Shown here: piece after piece, positions 44,490-56,000 of the stretch
How the letters are laid out: each line of letters opens with the position of its first letter
Position numbering within the stretch: position 1 is the first letter of the stretch
Origin: Gracilariopsis chorda
Lineage: Eukaryota > Rhodophyta > Florideophyceae > Gracilariales > Gracilariaceae
Reading direction: 5' to 3'
Length of the DNA stretch: 64,000 nucleotides
Assembly (NCBI GenBank): GCA_003194525.1
Contig: NBIV01000266.1
Span: forward strand, 50,700-114,699
Notes under the pieces: generated by a model
Databases searched by the model: none
What the model was told of the DNA's origin: nothing
Seen by the model: the letters and a program-made list of their open reading frames with translations, nothing else
Translations under genes and position numbers: made by a program

Positions 44490-45676
44490 CGTGGATGACT
44501 TATACGGGGTTTGCTAGCACAGCCAACTCCGCCCATCTGGCGAAAAGAAACAGGAAGATTTCACGAAGACGGTTTTTCCAGTAAGCTATTGATAAGTAAA
44601 GACAAGATTCTACAAGAGGAAATGTGGAGGCCGAACTTAGAATGCCCAAATGGCAACAATGTTCGACGCAAAAAAATTTCCCGACCTCACTTGCGCCTCT
44701 GGCCTCAAAACATATAAAATTAAGGGACCACCTCTCATCAGTCACCGATGCCTTCATCAGTGGCGCTTGAAACCCTCCCGACCGCTGCAGCTTGCCCGTG
44801 GCGATGCTATGCAAAAAGCGCCATGAGTTTGCTCTGAGCTGGCTTGTCCGTTCTATGACTCATGGTGCTGCCACGAAAATGTTACTCAGGTTGGCTCGCC
44901 CACCTCTTTAATCGTGTGCCAAACTGCCAAACTCGCACCGGGCGAGCTGGTGTGTCTACAACTGCAGCACTGCATGGGCGCGCACGAAGCTGGGTGGTCC
45001 GCTTCTGCTCCCATGGCTTTGCGAGCCCTCGTTCATTCAGGTTGGCTTGCCCACTTTCACGAGCTTGTGTGCAATTGCAGGTGACACATTAAGCGGGCCA
45101 GTTTGAGGGGTAGTCGTGCAAGACAATGACTTGCGCAATGCCTAAGACCTTGGAAGACGAAAGCCGTATGTGACTCGGCCCGTACTTTACCGTGTTCCGC
45201 TTTGCAAACAATATTTCTGCAACTGGTCAAACCATTCCACTGTTACTCTGGTCATCTAATATTCTGAGGCATTGAATGTCGTGCCGCACTATTCCATGTT
45301 ATAGAGTGCGAAGGTGCAGCTACTTCTTTTGGCCACCGTCACCATCGCTGAGTCAGCAGCTCGACCGTGGCCACCTTGATCCAACACCCCCTTTCTCCGT
45401 CAGAACACTAACGCTTCCAAACCCTTCTTCATGCGATTGGGGCTTGCTTTATTCCGGCTCACGCGGGAACCACACCTCCAAGAATCCCTATTTACTGCTC
45501 GTGTTCTAGAGACCTCCAGAAGTATTGGAAACAGCAAACTCTTGAAGTGGGACGATCTTCCTGACTTTTCCTTAGACTACCTTGCGTTCATCACGAACAA
45601 GTCGAAGCAATGCACTCATAGACACTGAATCTTTTGTAAACAACTTGAGCTTCCTGACGTTGCTAATTCCATACTC
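44490..45676. other. Spacer with two copies of a GGTTGGCTCGCCCAC-type repeat
   Basis: The phrases TCAGGTTGGCTCGCCCAC and TCAGGTTGGCTTGCCCAC lie about 151 bp apart (about 44888 and 45039). Both are followed by a CGTGTGCCAA / TTGTGTGCAA phrase. The vocabulary resembles the minisatellite at 48140-49370. No gene is supported. Confidence 0.4.
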
Positions 45677-46381
45677 CTAAGCTTTATCCTTCCCTTCCTT
45701 TCCGATCCTTAAATTCATTGGTTCATACTCCGAGACAAACTCAGCAAGATCTCTGAATCTGTAGAACGATGCTATTTGCCTGCTCCGATTCCAATACTTA
45801 TCATTGTAGTTATTGATGATGCTTCTGCGTGACGAAGCCGTGAGAAACATTCGCACAGGCTTAAAGCCCATGTCTTTGCCCCAATCCGCCAAAGCCTAAT
45901 AAGGTCTTCAATCGTACGAGGAAGATCAGGAATAAATTTAGGCCACGGTAAGTCCCTGGCGTTAAGGTGTCCAGCTTTTAACAAACAGGCCTTCTTTCTC
46001 ATAATCGCTGTGGGACAGTGCCAAAAGTACGTGATGCTCCTCGCCTAAAGAATTATGATTGTAACTAGCTTTTGATCTGTCATCCACCCCATTCACATTC
46101 AGCGCAGTCATGGTCCGAGGCGTAGAGCAGTCCATTCGAACAACTCTCTTTCGTTCCAGAAGCGTTTTGAGACGATCCTTAGCCTCCCGTTTCCACACCC
46201 ATCTTTTGTTTTTCTCGTTTTCATCGTGTTCGTAGTTGTCTCCAACATCAAATGATTCCAGGAGCTGCAACTGCAGCTTCGCCAGCACACCCGGCTCGTA
46301 CTCACAGATCTCACGTGGCTGTTTAAATACATTTCCAGTCCCACCGCCTTGAATAGCTCGATGATATCCATGACGTTCCAT
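45677..46381 (-). pseudogene. GCR1_C-like DNA-binding protein remnant
   Basis: The frame starts at a good ATG (46381) and runs 139 codons. It then continues in a second frame with LPWPKFIPDLPRTIEDLIRLWRIGA and in a third with GFKPVRMF...SSRRSIINNYNDKYWNRSRQI. The pattern of a proline, T-I/V-x-D-L-x-x-x-W-x-x-G, then a basic helix with R-x-x-I is that of the GCR1_C-type DNA-binding domain found in fungal regulators and in some tyrosine-recombinase transposons. Two frame changes without visible splice signals suggest decay. The gene is divergent from the tyrosine recombinase at 46773. Assignment is tentative. Confidence 0.35.
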
Positions 46382-46772
46382 CTTATACCTTACGAACGCA
46401 GTACAATCAAAATATCAGACCGACTGATCGGAGCTAGGTGAGTTACGATGATCTTGCTTCGAACGATGGCATAGTTAGTGGGGAAGTTGTGCCACTAAAC
46501 TCTACACGAAGTTTTGTTCTTTTCAAACAAAACATCGAAATAAGTTTTGAATCTGTTCGTAATAACATCTTTCGCGATATGGATATGGATACAGTCGTTT
46601 CAAACGGTCGTACTACATTCATATCGAAACGACTTCACTCTTTCTCCATCTAATCCATCTAGATTCCTCTTTGCATATCTTCATGGCTTGCAAAAACAAC
46701 AGAAAACATGTGAACATCTCAATAGAAATGCAACATCCTCAAAATAAATTGGTAATTCGAAAAGATAGAGGA
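46382..46772. other. Divergent spacer between DNA-binding and recombinase remnants
   Basis: About 390 bp between two genes transcribed away from each other. I saw no TATA box or gene that I would support. Confidence 0.4.
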
Positions 46773-47822
46773 GGTCATGTGCCATCTGTTAAATCGTTTT
46801 CTGGGTCAGCTCTTCGCACCAGACATGCTCTTATATGATCCGCGCATAGTCCAGCAACATATGCTAATTTTGCGTTGGCAGAGAAGGTGCTGAGGCAGTA
46901 CACCACCTTGAATAATGCCCCAGATCCCGTTAAGGTGACTAACAGCAGCTCCGATCTTCTTATTAATCTCTTAGCAGCCTGCTGTGGATTTGGAACAAAA
47001 CATGCTTTGAAGAACAATACAATGGGAGCCGTAGTTCAAGGACTTAGGATTGTATACTCTAAGCATGGGCACTACCAGTCATGGTACGTGAATACAGACG
47101 GAGAAGCACAAGGAAATCTATTGATCAACAACCCAGATATTGAGCGACTTCGTAAGGCAAATCGCGTGCATCTTCCGAGAAATGGGACTTTCACCATAAG
47201 AGCTCGGCCGATTACAATCAATAACATATGTGATATAGCGGAACGTTTTTGGTATGGGAACCGAAATACACCCGCTCCATTTGATATAGTGCTACATGCA
47301 ATTCTTGTTTTAGGAATACATTTGGGTCTGAGATATGATGAAGTGTCCAAACTGAAGCTTGAAAACGTTACTGTGGGATCTGGTGGGGTTCGGCTAACAA
47401 TGCGCGAGTCAATCAAGAACTCAACCGTTCAACGGGATTTCGTGCTACGGGAATGGGATGGTAACAGTGGCTTGAGACATTCGGTGCTCCTGGATCCATT
47501 CCTTGCTTTGTTCGCTTGGTTGGCAGTACTTGGAGCAGCAAACGGGTATTTGTTCTGCGATATTCGAGAAAACAATCACTGTACCGTGCTTAACCAATCC
47601 AAACCTTGACATGTTAAACACTTTACCAATCATCTTCGTCGGAGATTGAGCGAAGTCGGTGTTGGACAGGGAGATCTTTCCTGTTACTCCGGACATTCAA
47701 TGAAGCGCGGTTGTTTGTAACTATATCGTTCGTTGGGTTTACGGGACGAGATGATCATGCAGTTGATTCAAATGTCTGGACCTAACGCGTACCATAATTA
47801 CTGCGCTGCATACAATGACTGA
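46773..47822 (+). pseudogene. Eukaryotic tyrosine recombinase (Crypton/DIRS-type) with in-frame stops
   Basis: A single frame runs from 46773 to the TGA at 47820, broken by TGA (46836), TGA (47607) and TAA (47718). SAHSPATYANFALAEKVLRQYT suggests the helical N-terminal domain. GIHLGLRYDEVSKLKLENV is the box-I arginine region (Arg codon 47331). YSGHSMKRGC is the box-II H-x-x-R, and the MSGPNAYHNYC region supplies the tyrosine nucleophile. The H-S-x-x-R-G form is typical of eukaryotic YR transposons rather than phage integrases. Such enzymes insert or excise circular DNA intermediates by recombination. The stops make it inactive under the standard code. A divergent GCR1_C-like remnant lies next to it. 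Confidence 0.65.
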
Positions 47823-48130
47823 GCTCCAACCGATCTGCCGCGCTTCGCATCTGTGCAGGACTTTTTGCGACATGCCGAAACGATTAATTTTGAGGAAAAC
47901 CAGCATGAGCATGATGGAGGAGTTTTGGAATAGTACTAAAGTTTTAGCTTTCGATTCAAGACATATCAGAATAAACCAATGTCTTGATGACATTCCCTGC
48001 CAAAAGTCCAAAACCGGAATTAATCCAAACTACTATAAGATTTACGAACACCATCCCTTCGACAGCTACACAAGCCGCCCAACATAGAAACTATTCAAGT
48101 AATGAAACTCTGTCATAGGTACGTAGCATA
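47823..48130. other. Spacer after the recombinase
   Basis: Open frames exist on both strands at 47815-48087, but none shows a family feature; possibly the 3' part of the recombinase element. Confidence 0.4.
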
Positions 48131-48139
48131 AATGGGGGA

Positions 48140-48429
48140 GCTGCAACGATTCGTGCCACTTGCCACACTTGGCAAACACCCCTCAAATCATCGGGCGAGC
48201 CGAGAGATATGAGGGGTTCGATGGCTTTGCGCAGAGCACAAAAGCTGGTCGAGCCAGCATCTGTACTCTTATGCAGAGCGACCAAGTGGCACGAATGTTG
48301 GACAAGCCAGCATTAGTGCCATATGCCACATATGGCGAACAACCCTCATATCATCGGGCGAGCCGAGAGATATGAGGGGTTCGATGGCTTTGCGTAGAGC
48401 ACAAAAGCTGGTCGAGCCAGCTTTTATAG
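48140..48429 (+). repeat. Hairpin minisatellite, block 1
   Basis: A unit of about 163 bp starts at AAAAGCTGGTCGAGCCAGC (48239 and 48402), with a partial unit before. Each full unit carries one AAAGCTGG-loop-CCAGC hairpin and one CACGAATGTTGG-ACAAG-CCAGCATT(A/C)GTG hairpin. Confidence 0.8.
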
Positions 48430-48828
48430 GCACAGTAGCTTAATTGCAACTACATGCGGAGCGTTTCTGAAAGAACCGCTCTCTCAGTAAAAAGGCCAAC
48501 ACTCTTTCTGGCCATTTGGAGATGATTCCACTAACAGCGAGACCCTCACGCTCACTTAAGGGTGGTAGGCTGATTCTTCTTGATAATGTTCTCATCGGGG
48601 ATGTTAGCAAATAGTGGTTCAAATCGTTCAAGACTCCAGGGCGACAGTGGCAGACCATTCTTATCTTCAGCAAGTAGGATCCCAACGGATGTAGCATGGA
48701 CGTATGTCCTACGTAAAGATGAGATAGCACTACTTCTGCCATTCTTTGTGTGATAATTCCGTGCATGTTTTCCGGAAGCCATGTTAGCAAAGGTGCCACG
48801 ACCATGATCTTCTTTACTCTTCGACGAA
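48430..48828 (-). other. Segment interrupting the minisatellite
   Basis: Non-repeat DNA of about 400 bp splits the minisatellite. On the minus strand one frame reads TYVHATSVGILLAEDKNG and SPWSLERFEPLFANIP, which looks protein-derived but is unrecognised. A second overlapping frame is also open. Probably a captured gene or transposon fragment. Confidence 0.35.
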
Positions 48829-49370
48829 CTTCTCGAGCCAGCTTTACTACTCTTATGCAGAGCGACCAAATGGCACGAATGTTGGACAAGCCAGCATTCG
48901 TGGTACACGCTACACATGGCAAACACCCCTCATATCATCAGGAGAGCCAGGAGATATGACGGGATCGCCGGCTTTGGCCAGAGCACAAAAGCTGGTCGAG
49001 ACAGTTTCTGTGCTCTGATACAGAGCGAATAGGTGACCCGAATGCTGCAGAAGCCAGCATTCGTGCCCCCTGCTACATTGGGCCAACAAACCTCATGTGA
49101 CTGGACGAGCTGAGTTATATGAGGGGTTCGCCCGCTTGGCCTAGAGCAAAAAAGCTGGTCAAGCCAGCTTTTGTGCTCTTACACAGAGCGAAATGGTGGC
49201 ACGAATGCTGGACAAGCCAGCAATCGCCCCACGTACCACACCTGGCGAAACACCTTCATAGGACTTGGCGAGCCGAGTTTTATGGGATCTGTCAGCTTTG
49301 GCGAGAGCACTAAAGCTGGTCGAACCATCTTTTATGCTCTGATACAGAGCAAGACGGTGACACGAATGTG
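48829..49370 (+). repeat. Hairpin minisatellite, block 2
   Basis: Units begin near 48830 (partial), 48987, 49149 and 49311, spaced about 162 bp. The second hairpin is best preserved at 48872-48900 (CACGAATGTTGG-ACAAG-CCAGCATTCGTG) and is present in altered form at 49038 and 49200. Confidence 0.8.
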
Positions 49371-49900
49371 AGAACCGTTATCAGCATGTAGAGAGCGAAA
49401 AAAACGGTTCTTATAAGCTATATAATTTGAAACCCTGCAATTAACTTCGGAAGAGAACTGTACTGTTTATTGGCATGTGTCATTGAGAAAAGTTCTCACT
49501 ACTCTGGAAGATTGTAATTGCATTTTTTTTGCATTCGAATGCTCTCATTTATAACAAAGTCCGGTGATTGCATTGCTGTGGTGCTTTGTCCCAAAATTAG
49601 AAAATTGTTTTGAAAACTTTTGTTCAAATTCTGCTAGTTATGAATGTTTGACTCTCCACCTAAATCTACTTCACTGGTGGCACTGTAACCTTCCGTAACG
49701 TCTACATCGTCACAATGTGACATCTCATGGTTTGTAGGTTTCCTTGACGCTTTTAACCTGAGAACCCGAAAGCACGGTTCATTTGACCAAATAATCCTCC
49801 ATTAGTGGAAAAGAAAGTGTGAATGGGGATACGCTAGTTACCAGTTGGAACGTTGAATACAGTTCCCTAGTTCCAACTGGAGGTAATAGACTAAATGAAC
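49371..49900. other. Spacer, leader side of the plus-strand retroelement
   Basis: AT-rich at first, then CCAGTTGGAAC...GTTCCAACTGG (about 49841-49881), an 11-bp inverted repeat that may mark a leader structure of the retroelement. No gene seen. Confidence 0.35.
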
Positions 49901-51911
49901 TCCCTGATCTGCCCTCCCCTAAAGGTCAGAGGAGCAGTAAGGGAGTGAGTTCCAACCCCGCTATATGGTACCATCGCGACCAAACCACCCTCTCCGACTA
50001 CTCCGTCTGCGCTTCCCTTCTCGCGCGCTACCGCACACCAACTTTCTCCACCCGCGCGCGCCACTGTTTACTCACCTTCTCCACCCACGCGCTCGCTGCC
50101 GCGCACCCACCTTCTCCGCCAGGGCGCGCGCTGCCTTCTACACACCGCTTCGCCTGCGCAGCCGCTAAAAAACAACTCCGTGAAAGGCTTGACGTGTATC
50201 TCTCGCAGCTCAGCACACCACAGGCATTACTGCAGGACACCAGTGGAACAGTGTCTACCCATAAAATTGTTGACTGCCTTTGGCCAAGAGCTCGAGAAAT
50301 GCTCGATGCCCGCTTAGAGACCCTTGTGGATCTCCGGGTATTGGTCGCCCTCGTCGAGAACGCTGACCAGTTGCAGAACGTGTACTTCCTAAGGTGTTGG
50401 ATTCGAATGGTTTTTTCGACTCTTTAGCCAGTGATATTGGCCGTGAAGTGTCTCGTCAATTAGGCAGTACGCCGCCCGTGGGCGAATCTCAAAGTAGAGC
50501 TTTGATATCTGTATGGCAACCCTGTTCTGAACCCACGGGAGTAGCTGCTTTGCCAGCCCCTCGCCGGACTTAACCACAGGTAGACCAATTGGACCCACGC
50601 CCAGAGAGCATAAGGGGTGCTCCTCGGCAGAAGGGCCTAATGGACGTGCATTCCATGAGGTATAACTGGGCCCAGCGCCCCCGTGACCCCATTGGTTTTG
50701 AGGCTGAAGAGGAAGAGCCGCTATTGGATTCGAAACGTTCTGACCGTAAGAAAAAGAGAAGTGGCCGAAGGAAAAAGTTTAAGAGTAAGAGGAAAAGCCG
50801 AAGGAGCTCCAGCGGTAGCGAGTCCGACTCGGACTCGTCGAATTTCAGTAGCTCAGAGACGGATAAGGCTGCTGTTTGATGCCTCAAGTCGTTGGTAATG
50901 GCCAATGAACTCTTTGCGAGGGTATTGGACTACTGCACGTACCGTCTGGATGATCATTCCACTCGGTACACGTCTTTGGTGGCTAAAAATGTCACCAAAT
51001 GAACCAAAGGTATGCAGCTAACCTTAACGGAGAAGTTTTCGGGATCCGACCCCATTTCTATCCTAAGGTTTCTCAGTTTGTTCCGTACGGCTTGCAACCA
51101 CAATGGTGTCCACGAGGGTGCCGCTCTGTATTCGCTTCAGTTTTTCATCCATGGGCAGGTGCACGATCATGTGGTTTCTAAGATATCTGGGACCAGTGAA
51201 CCCATCGATGCTACTGATCGGGAGTTATTGACGTCCTATCCTGAGGTTGTGCACTACCTATTGGAAACATATGCGACGGACGACTTCGTCATGCATGCCC
51301 ATCAAAACGTTAATTTCTATAGGCAAAGCTCCGATATGACTGAGAAGGACTACGCCGGCAACCTTTGGAGAAAGGTCTACAGGTGTGGGAACGTGTTGTC
51401 CAAGAACCAGTTGAAGCAGCATTACATTGCTGGATTGCAACCCGCTACCCGGATACTCGTCCGGAATCACCACATGGCTCATTATGGTATCTACTATAGG
51501 CAGTTGGTAGATTTCGCCGAAGGTTATGTAAAAACCTACAGGTCTTCCCTTCTGGCAGTCGAACATGACGCCAGAGGACGAGGGACTCCTGTCGGGAAAA
51601 TCTCTCGTGCCAATATATTTGAGTTCTCCGACAGTAGTGCCTCAGGTCTCTACGAGGATGAGGGAAACATCCTCGCAGTTTCCTTTGGATCCGCACCTTC
51701 TGGTCCTTCGTCGACTGCCTCGACTGGCACTGATGCAACCAATCCTTCAGGTCAGGGGAGACCCAGATACTCGCCAGTCGCACCTCGTGAGGATGTGTTC
51801 CAACGGGCTTTTCAGGCGTGTTACATATTTTTATCCAGGATAATACCAAGTGACTACATGAAATTCTTGCCTAAGGAAACTCAGGAGGAGCTCGTCGCCC
51901 TACGGAACTAT
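49901..51911 (+). pseudogene. gag: Retrotransposon gag, interrupted and truncated
   Basis: Coding matter runs through several frames. QLRERLDVYLSQLSTPQALL lies near 50170; an LDSNGFFDSLASDIGREVSRQL segment near 50400 is in another frame. A Lys/Arg/Ser-rich stretch (50720-50870, RKKKRSGRRKKFKSKRK) follows. Then comes the 51012-52013 frame, with TEKFSGSDPISILRFLSLF, LLTSYPEVVHYLLETYATDD and MTEKDYAGNLWRKVYRCG, the helical gag core pattern of LTR elements. A TGA at 51000 separates the last two parts in the same frame. At 51912 the frame enters the LTR of a Ty3/Gypsy element, so everything 3' of gag is displaced or lost. The element is therefore older than the Gypsy insertion. Confidence 0.6.
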
Positions 51912-51913
51912 AT

Positions 51914-52919
51914 GTGGGCGCCATCACGGGACGGTGACGCAGGGGGCCAAAAAGTTGTAATAATAAAAGCCAAAAGGGTGCTCTTCGTAGCTAAAAGCTC
52001 CAAAACAAGTTGAAAACAGTGGGATCAAAAGAACTAAACCCACTCGATGAAATAAAACAACACTAGGGAGAGCAAGAGGCTCAATACCCAAATAAAACTT
52101 CTTAACTTCTTTGTTGAAACGGCGCGCAACCCAAGAATTATGTCAAGGATCACTAAGGGTCAGACCCTCGGCTTCCGGTCAGACACTCCGGATGTGAAGT
52201 GGATTCTGCAGCCTACCTACCTCTGCACTAACCAGAAGCAGGCGCATACAATCCTTACAGGGCTTCCAGAGGAGAGCTACTAACAGCGGGATATGCTTTC
52301 ACTCTATACCCAAGCTGGCCCTTTGCAGGAAAGGTTGCACGGCACGTCGCCTGCGGATAACTTCCTGTCAAGTACTTCCGTCCGGAAATCCCCAGGTCTT
52401 TCGACCGACACCGTTATCAGAGCAAAGCTCCGGTGGGGCTCACAGACGACAGAAACACCTTTGGTACACACTACCCTTCTCCCGTCCACGCCTAAGGCGC
52501 TTCAACCGGTCTTAGCGACGGTACTTCCCCACCCTATTGGACAACTAGCGGCACACTCCTCACTAGAAGCCCTTTATCCAGTGGCGAACGCCTCACTGGT
52601 TGTTGATGATAGTTGAAGTGGCTGAAGGTTGATAGGTGGTGGGGCTTAGATGTTGGTCGATTGTTGAGGTGAGTTCAGACCAAAGTCCGAAGCTCAGAAC
52701 CTCTTTTTATAGTGCTTAGAGGCACTACAAACGAGCCAAATACGCATTTCTACTTGCTAGTTACTCATGTGTGCGTCTCGGTTACTCCATTGGCTTCTAG
52801 AGACCTCTGGAGCTGCACACTAACCAATAATAAAGCTACAATTTGCGCCAGCATCACTAAAATACTGTAGTCTTTGCTGGGCCAACAAAGCGTGCAATGT
52901 GCTAGACACTACTGGAACA
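51914..52919 (-). repeat. Ty3/Gypsy LTR 1 (left, solo edge)
   Basis: The sequence TGTGGGCGCCATCACGGG... recurs at 57593 and 63270. The left boundary is fixed by divergence from the gag flank. The right boundary, ACTGGAACA, is inferred from the TGT...ACA rule and could be tens of bases off, because the internal DNA next to it is also repeated. On the minus strand TATAAAAAG lies at 52703-52711, the likely LTR promoter. Confidence 0.7.
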
Positions 52920-53019
52920 TTCTACGCGTGTGTTCCAGCAATTTCTGGCAAATTCCGAAAAATTAGCGACCGACACAACCCGAACCTCAAGGGTTGCCAC
53001 GCCGTGGCAACCTGAAAAC

Positions 53020-56000
53020 CTAACCTTCCATCGGGCGCGCAATATACTTCTTCAAAAGACGGGCGTGTATTCCATGGCGACTGTACCGGTTGTGTGGAGA
53101 AACCAACGTGTACCTTGGATGGTGAGCCCTCACCACACGACATGGACCAAAGTACTTAGAGGAAAAAGCAGGCCATTTCACGGTAGTGTTCAGGGCCTTT
53201 CCACGAGCCACAAGGACCAGATCACCGACTTCAAACTTCGTAATGGAGACTGCATCGACTTCCTTCAAAGGCCTCAGAGCAGAACGTTTAGCTCTATGAT
53301 TCCTTGATGCGAGCAGCTCCACTGATCGGAACCGGTCGGAGGAGTCCCCAACTCGTGCCACGACACCACCTTCATCGGAGGTCATACGTGGTTTCACGCC
53401 GTAAAGCAACTCGAACGGAGAGATCCCACTGGCAAGATGTCTGCGCCGGTATCCGTACAGAACCGAAGGCAGGTGTTCGTCCCAACTTGAACGATTATCC
53501 AGAGCTTTCTTTCCTATTGCTATTTTCAGAGTACCAACCATCCTTTCAGCTCGGCCATTGGACATGGGGGCGTACGCCAAGACCGTTTTCCATTTGATAC
53601 CATGGTCCTCCATGAATGAGACGAGCGACTTAGAAGTGAAGCATGTAGCATTGTCCGACACCACGATACGATGGAAACCAAACACGGCAATGATCTCTTT
53701 TCTCACGAAGTCTATGACCTCCTGTGACGTAGACCATTTTGTCGCTACGGCGAGTGGCCAACCAGTCAAATGGTCAACACAAACCAGAATGAAACGGTTT
53801 CCGGATTCGGTAGTCGGAAGAGGACCTGCAAAATCAATCGAGAAGACGTCAAAGAGAGAGGAAATGGAAGTCCGAAGGTTGCTGTAATACCTTGGTAGTG
53901 GTGCGAGTCTCTGGCATTCGTCACAACTCTTGACGTAGTTGCCGATATCTTCATGCATAGTGGGCCACCAGTATCTCTCAGTGATGAACTTCCTTGTAGT
54001 CTTCAAATCCGAGTGTCCAATCTCATCATGAAATGACTTGATAATGATCTGTCGCCGACCAATAACAGGAACAACTTGCAGTGCGTTTGGCATCCTTCTG
54101 AACAATTTTCCTTCCCAGACCAGGAATTTTTTCGCATTTCGTCGGATTGCTTGGCGGAGACGTGCATCAGTCTCATCTGTAGGCAGACCACACAAGAAGC
54201 GCGCAATGTTTGCGTAGTATGGTTCAAGACCGGAGAAGTCGTCAGGCTCAACAGCCATACAAGCAAGGTCGCCTTCATCTTCTAACGGCTCGACCTCGTC
54301 TCCGTGAACTATCCTTGACAGATAATCTGCTGCGCCATTCTCCTTGCCTGCGCGATACACTATTTCAAAGTCATACTCGGCCAGAAAGTCTAGCCAGCGA
54401 GCTAAGCGTCCATGTATATCGCGCTTCTGAAACGCATATCGTAAAGCCATATGGTCCGTGATTACCTTGAATGGAACAGACGAGAGTAGATACAATCTGA
54501 ACTTCTTGAGAGCAAATATAACTGCCAATGCTTCTCTTTCACATGCCGAGTAGTTCCTTTCCGCAGCGGTCATAGTACGACTGGCAAACTGCAGTGGATG
54601 TATCTTCCCATCTTCCTTTTTCTGAGAGAGAACTGCGCCGAGTGAAACACTAGAGGCGTCCGTTTCCACAATGAAAGGCTGCTCGAAGTTTGGAAATGAA
54701 AGTACCGGAGGCTCAGTCATCTTTTTCTTCAGACCGTGGAAAGCTTCTAGCATCTCTCCGGTCCAACGCAGCTTCTAATTCCCCGAGGTAGCACTGTGAA
54801 GCACGGCGGAGGTCTCAGCAAAGTTTCTGATGAACCTTCGATAGTATCCGGCTAGTCCCAGAAAAGATCGTAGTTCCGTAGTGGTGGCAGGAATTGGGGC
54901 ATCCTGGATCTTAGCAATCTTCTCCTGGTCCACGTGCACTCCATCTCCGTTGATGACATGGCCTAGAAGAGACACCTCCGATAGTGCAAAGAAACATTTG
55001 GACAGTTTGAGCTTCAATCCATGCTTCGCAATCCGACCAATCACAGCCTTCAAGTGAATCACGTGCTCTCTGAGGCTTCTTGAGAATATGAAAACGTCAT
55101 CAATGTAAACCCGAACGAATGGAAGTCCTCTTAGCACATGATCCATCATCCTTTGAAAGGTGGAAGGGGCATTCATGAGACTAAATGGCATGATTTCGAA
55201 CATGAAAGTTCCGTATCTGCACACAAAGGTCGTCATCTCTTTGCAATCCTCAGACATCTTGAATTGCCAGTATCCAGAGAACAGGTCGAGTGTAGTGAAG
55301 ACACAGCAACCTCCAAGTTCGTCAAAGATCTCTTCCATGCGTGGCAAAGGCCAGCGGTCAGCTTTCATGACTCTGTTCAGCTCTCTGTAATCGACACAAA
55401 ACCTTGCGCTTCCATCTTTCTTGGAGGCAATGACAATTGGAAACGACCAAGCAGAGGCTGAAGGGGTAATGATACCAGCTTCGAGAAGAAGATCAATCTC
55501 CTTGCGTACGAACTCGTTGTGCTTCGGCGACATCCTCCTGGCTCTGAAGTAGATTGGTTTGTCAACTGTCAACTAGAAAGAGTGAGAAACATGCACATCG
55601 GCTGGGCGTAAGTCTTTCAATGACCAAGCGATTACATTCGAGTCCTTCAGACAAGAAACCAAGTCGTCTCTTTCATCCTCTGAAATGTGCGAGAGTTTTG
55701 AAAAGAGTAACTTCTCGTGCTGCTCATCGGTATTGATATCCAATTGCGGGATCATTTCGGGAGTCTCGCCATGGTTCTTTTCTGTTAGAGCAACCACGAG
55801 TTGTTCGTCATTTTCAGAAGCAGTATTAGAGTCAATAGCGGCGTCAGAATCTGAAGTGAAGTCGTCGCTATCCGTCTGGAAACCCTCTTCGTCTGAAATA
55901 TCGACGCGAGCATAGTCAAAGCCAAGTGTTACTCTTTTTCCATCAATATTCATCTTCACGTGCTGATTTCCGAGGTCAAGGCAGGCTTGTAACGATTCAA

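Noticed and set aside
48140-49370. CRISPR array
   Set aside because: Units are about 162 bp, with diverged repeats, no unique spacers of even length and no cas genes; the context is eukaryotic.
55138-55461. Plus-strand frames across the Gypsy internal regions
   Set aside because: Antisense shadows of gag-pol, present equally in both elements.
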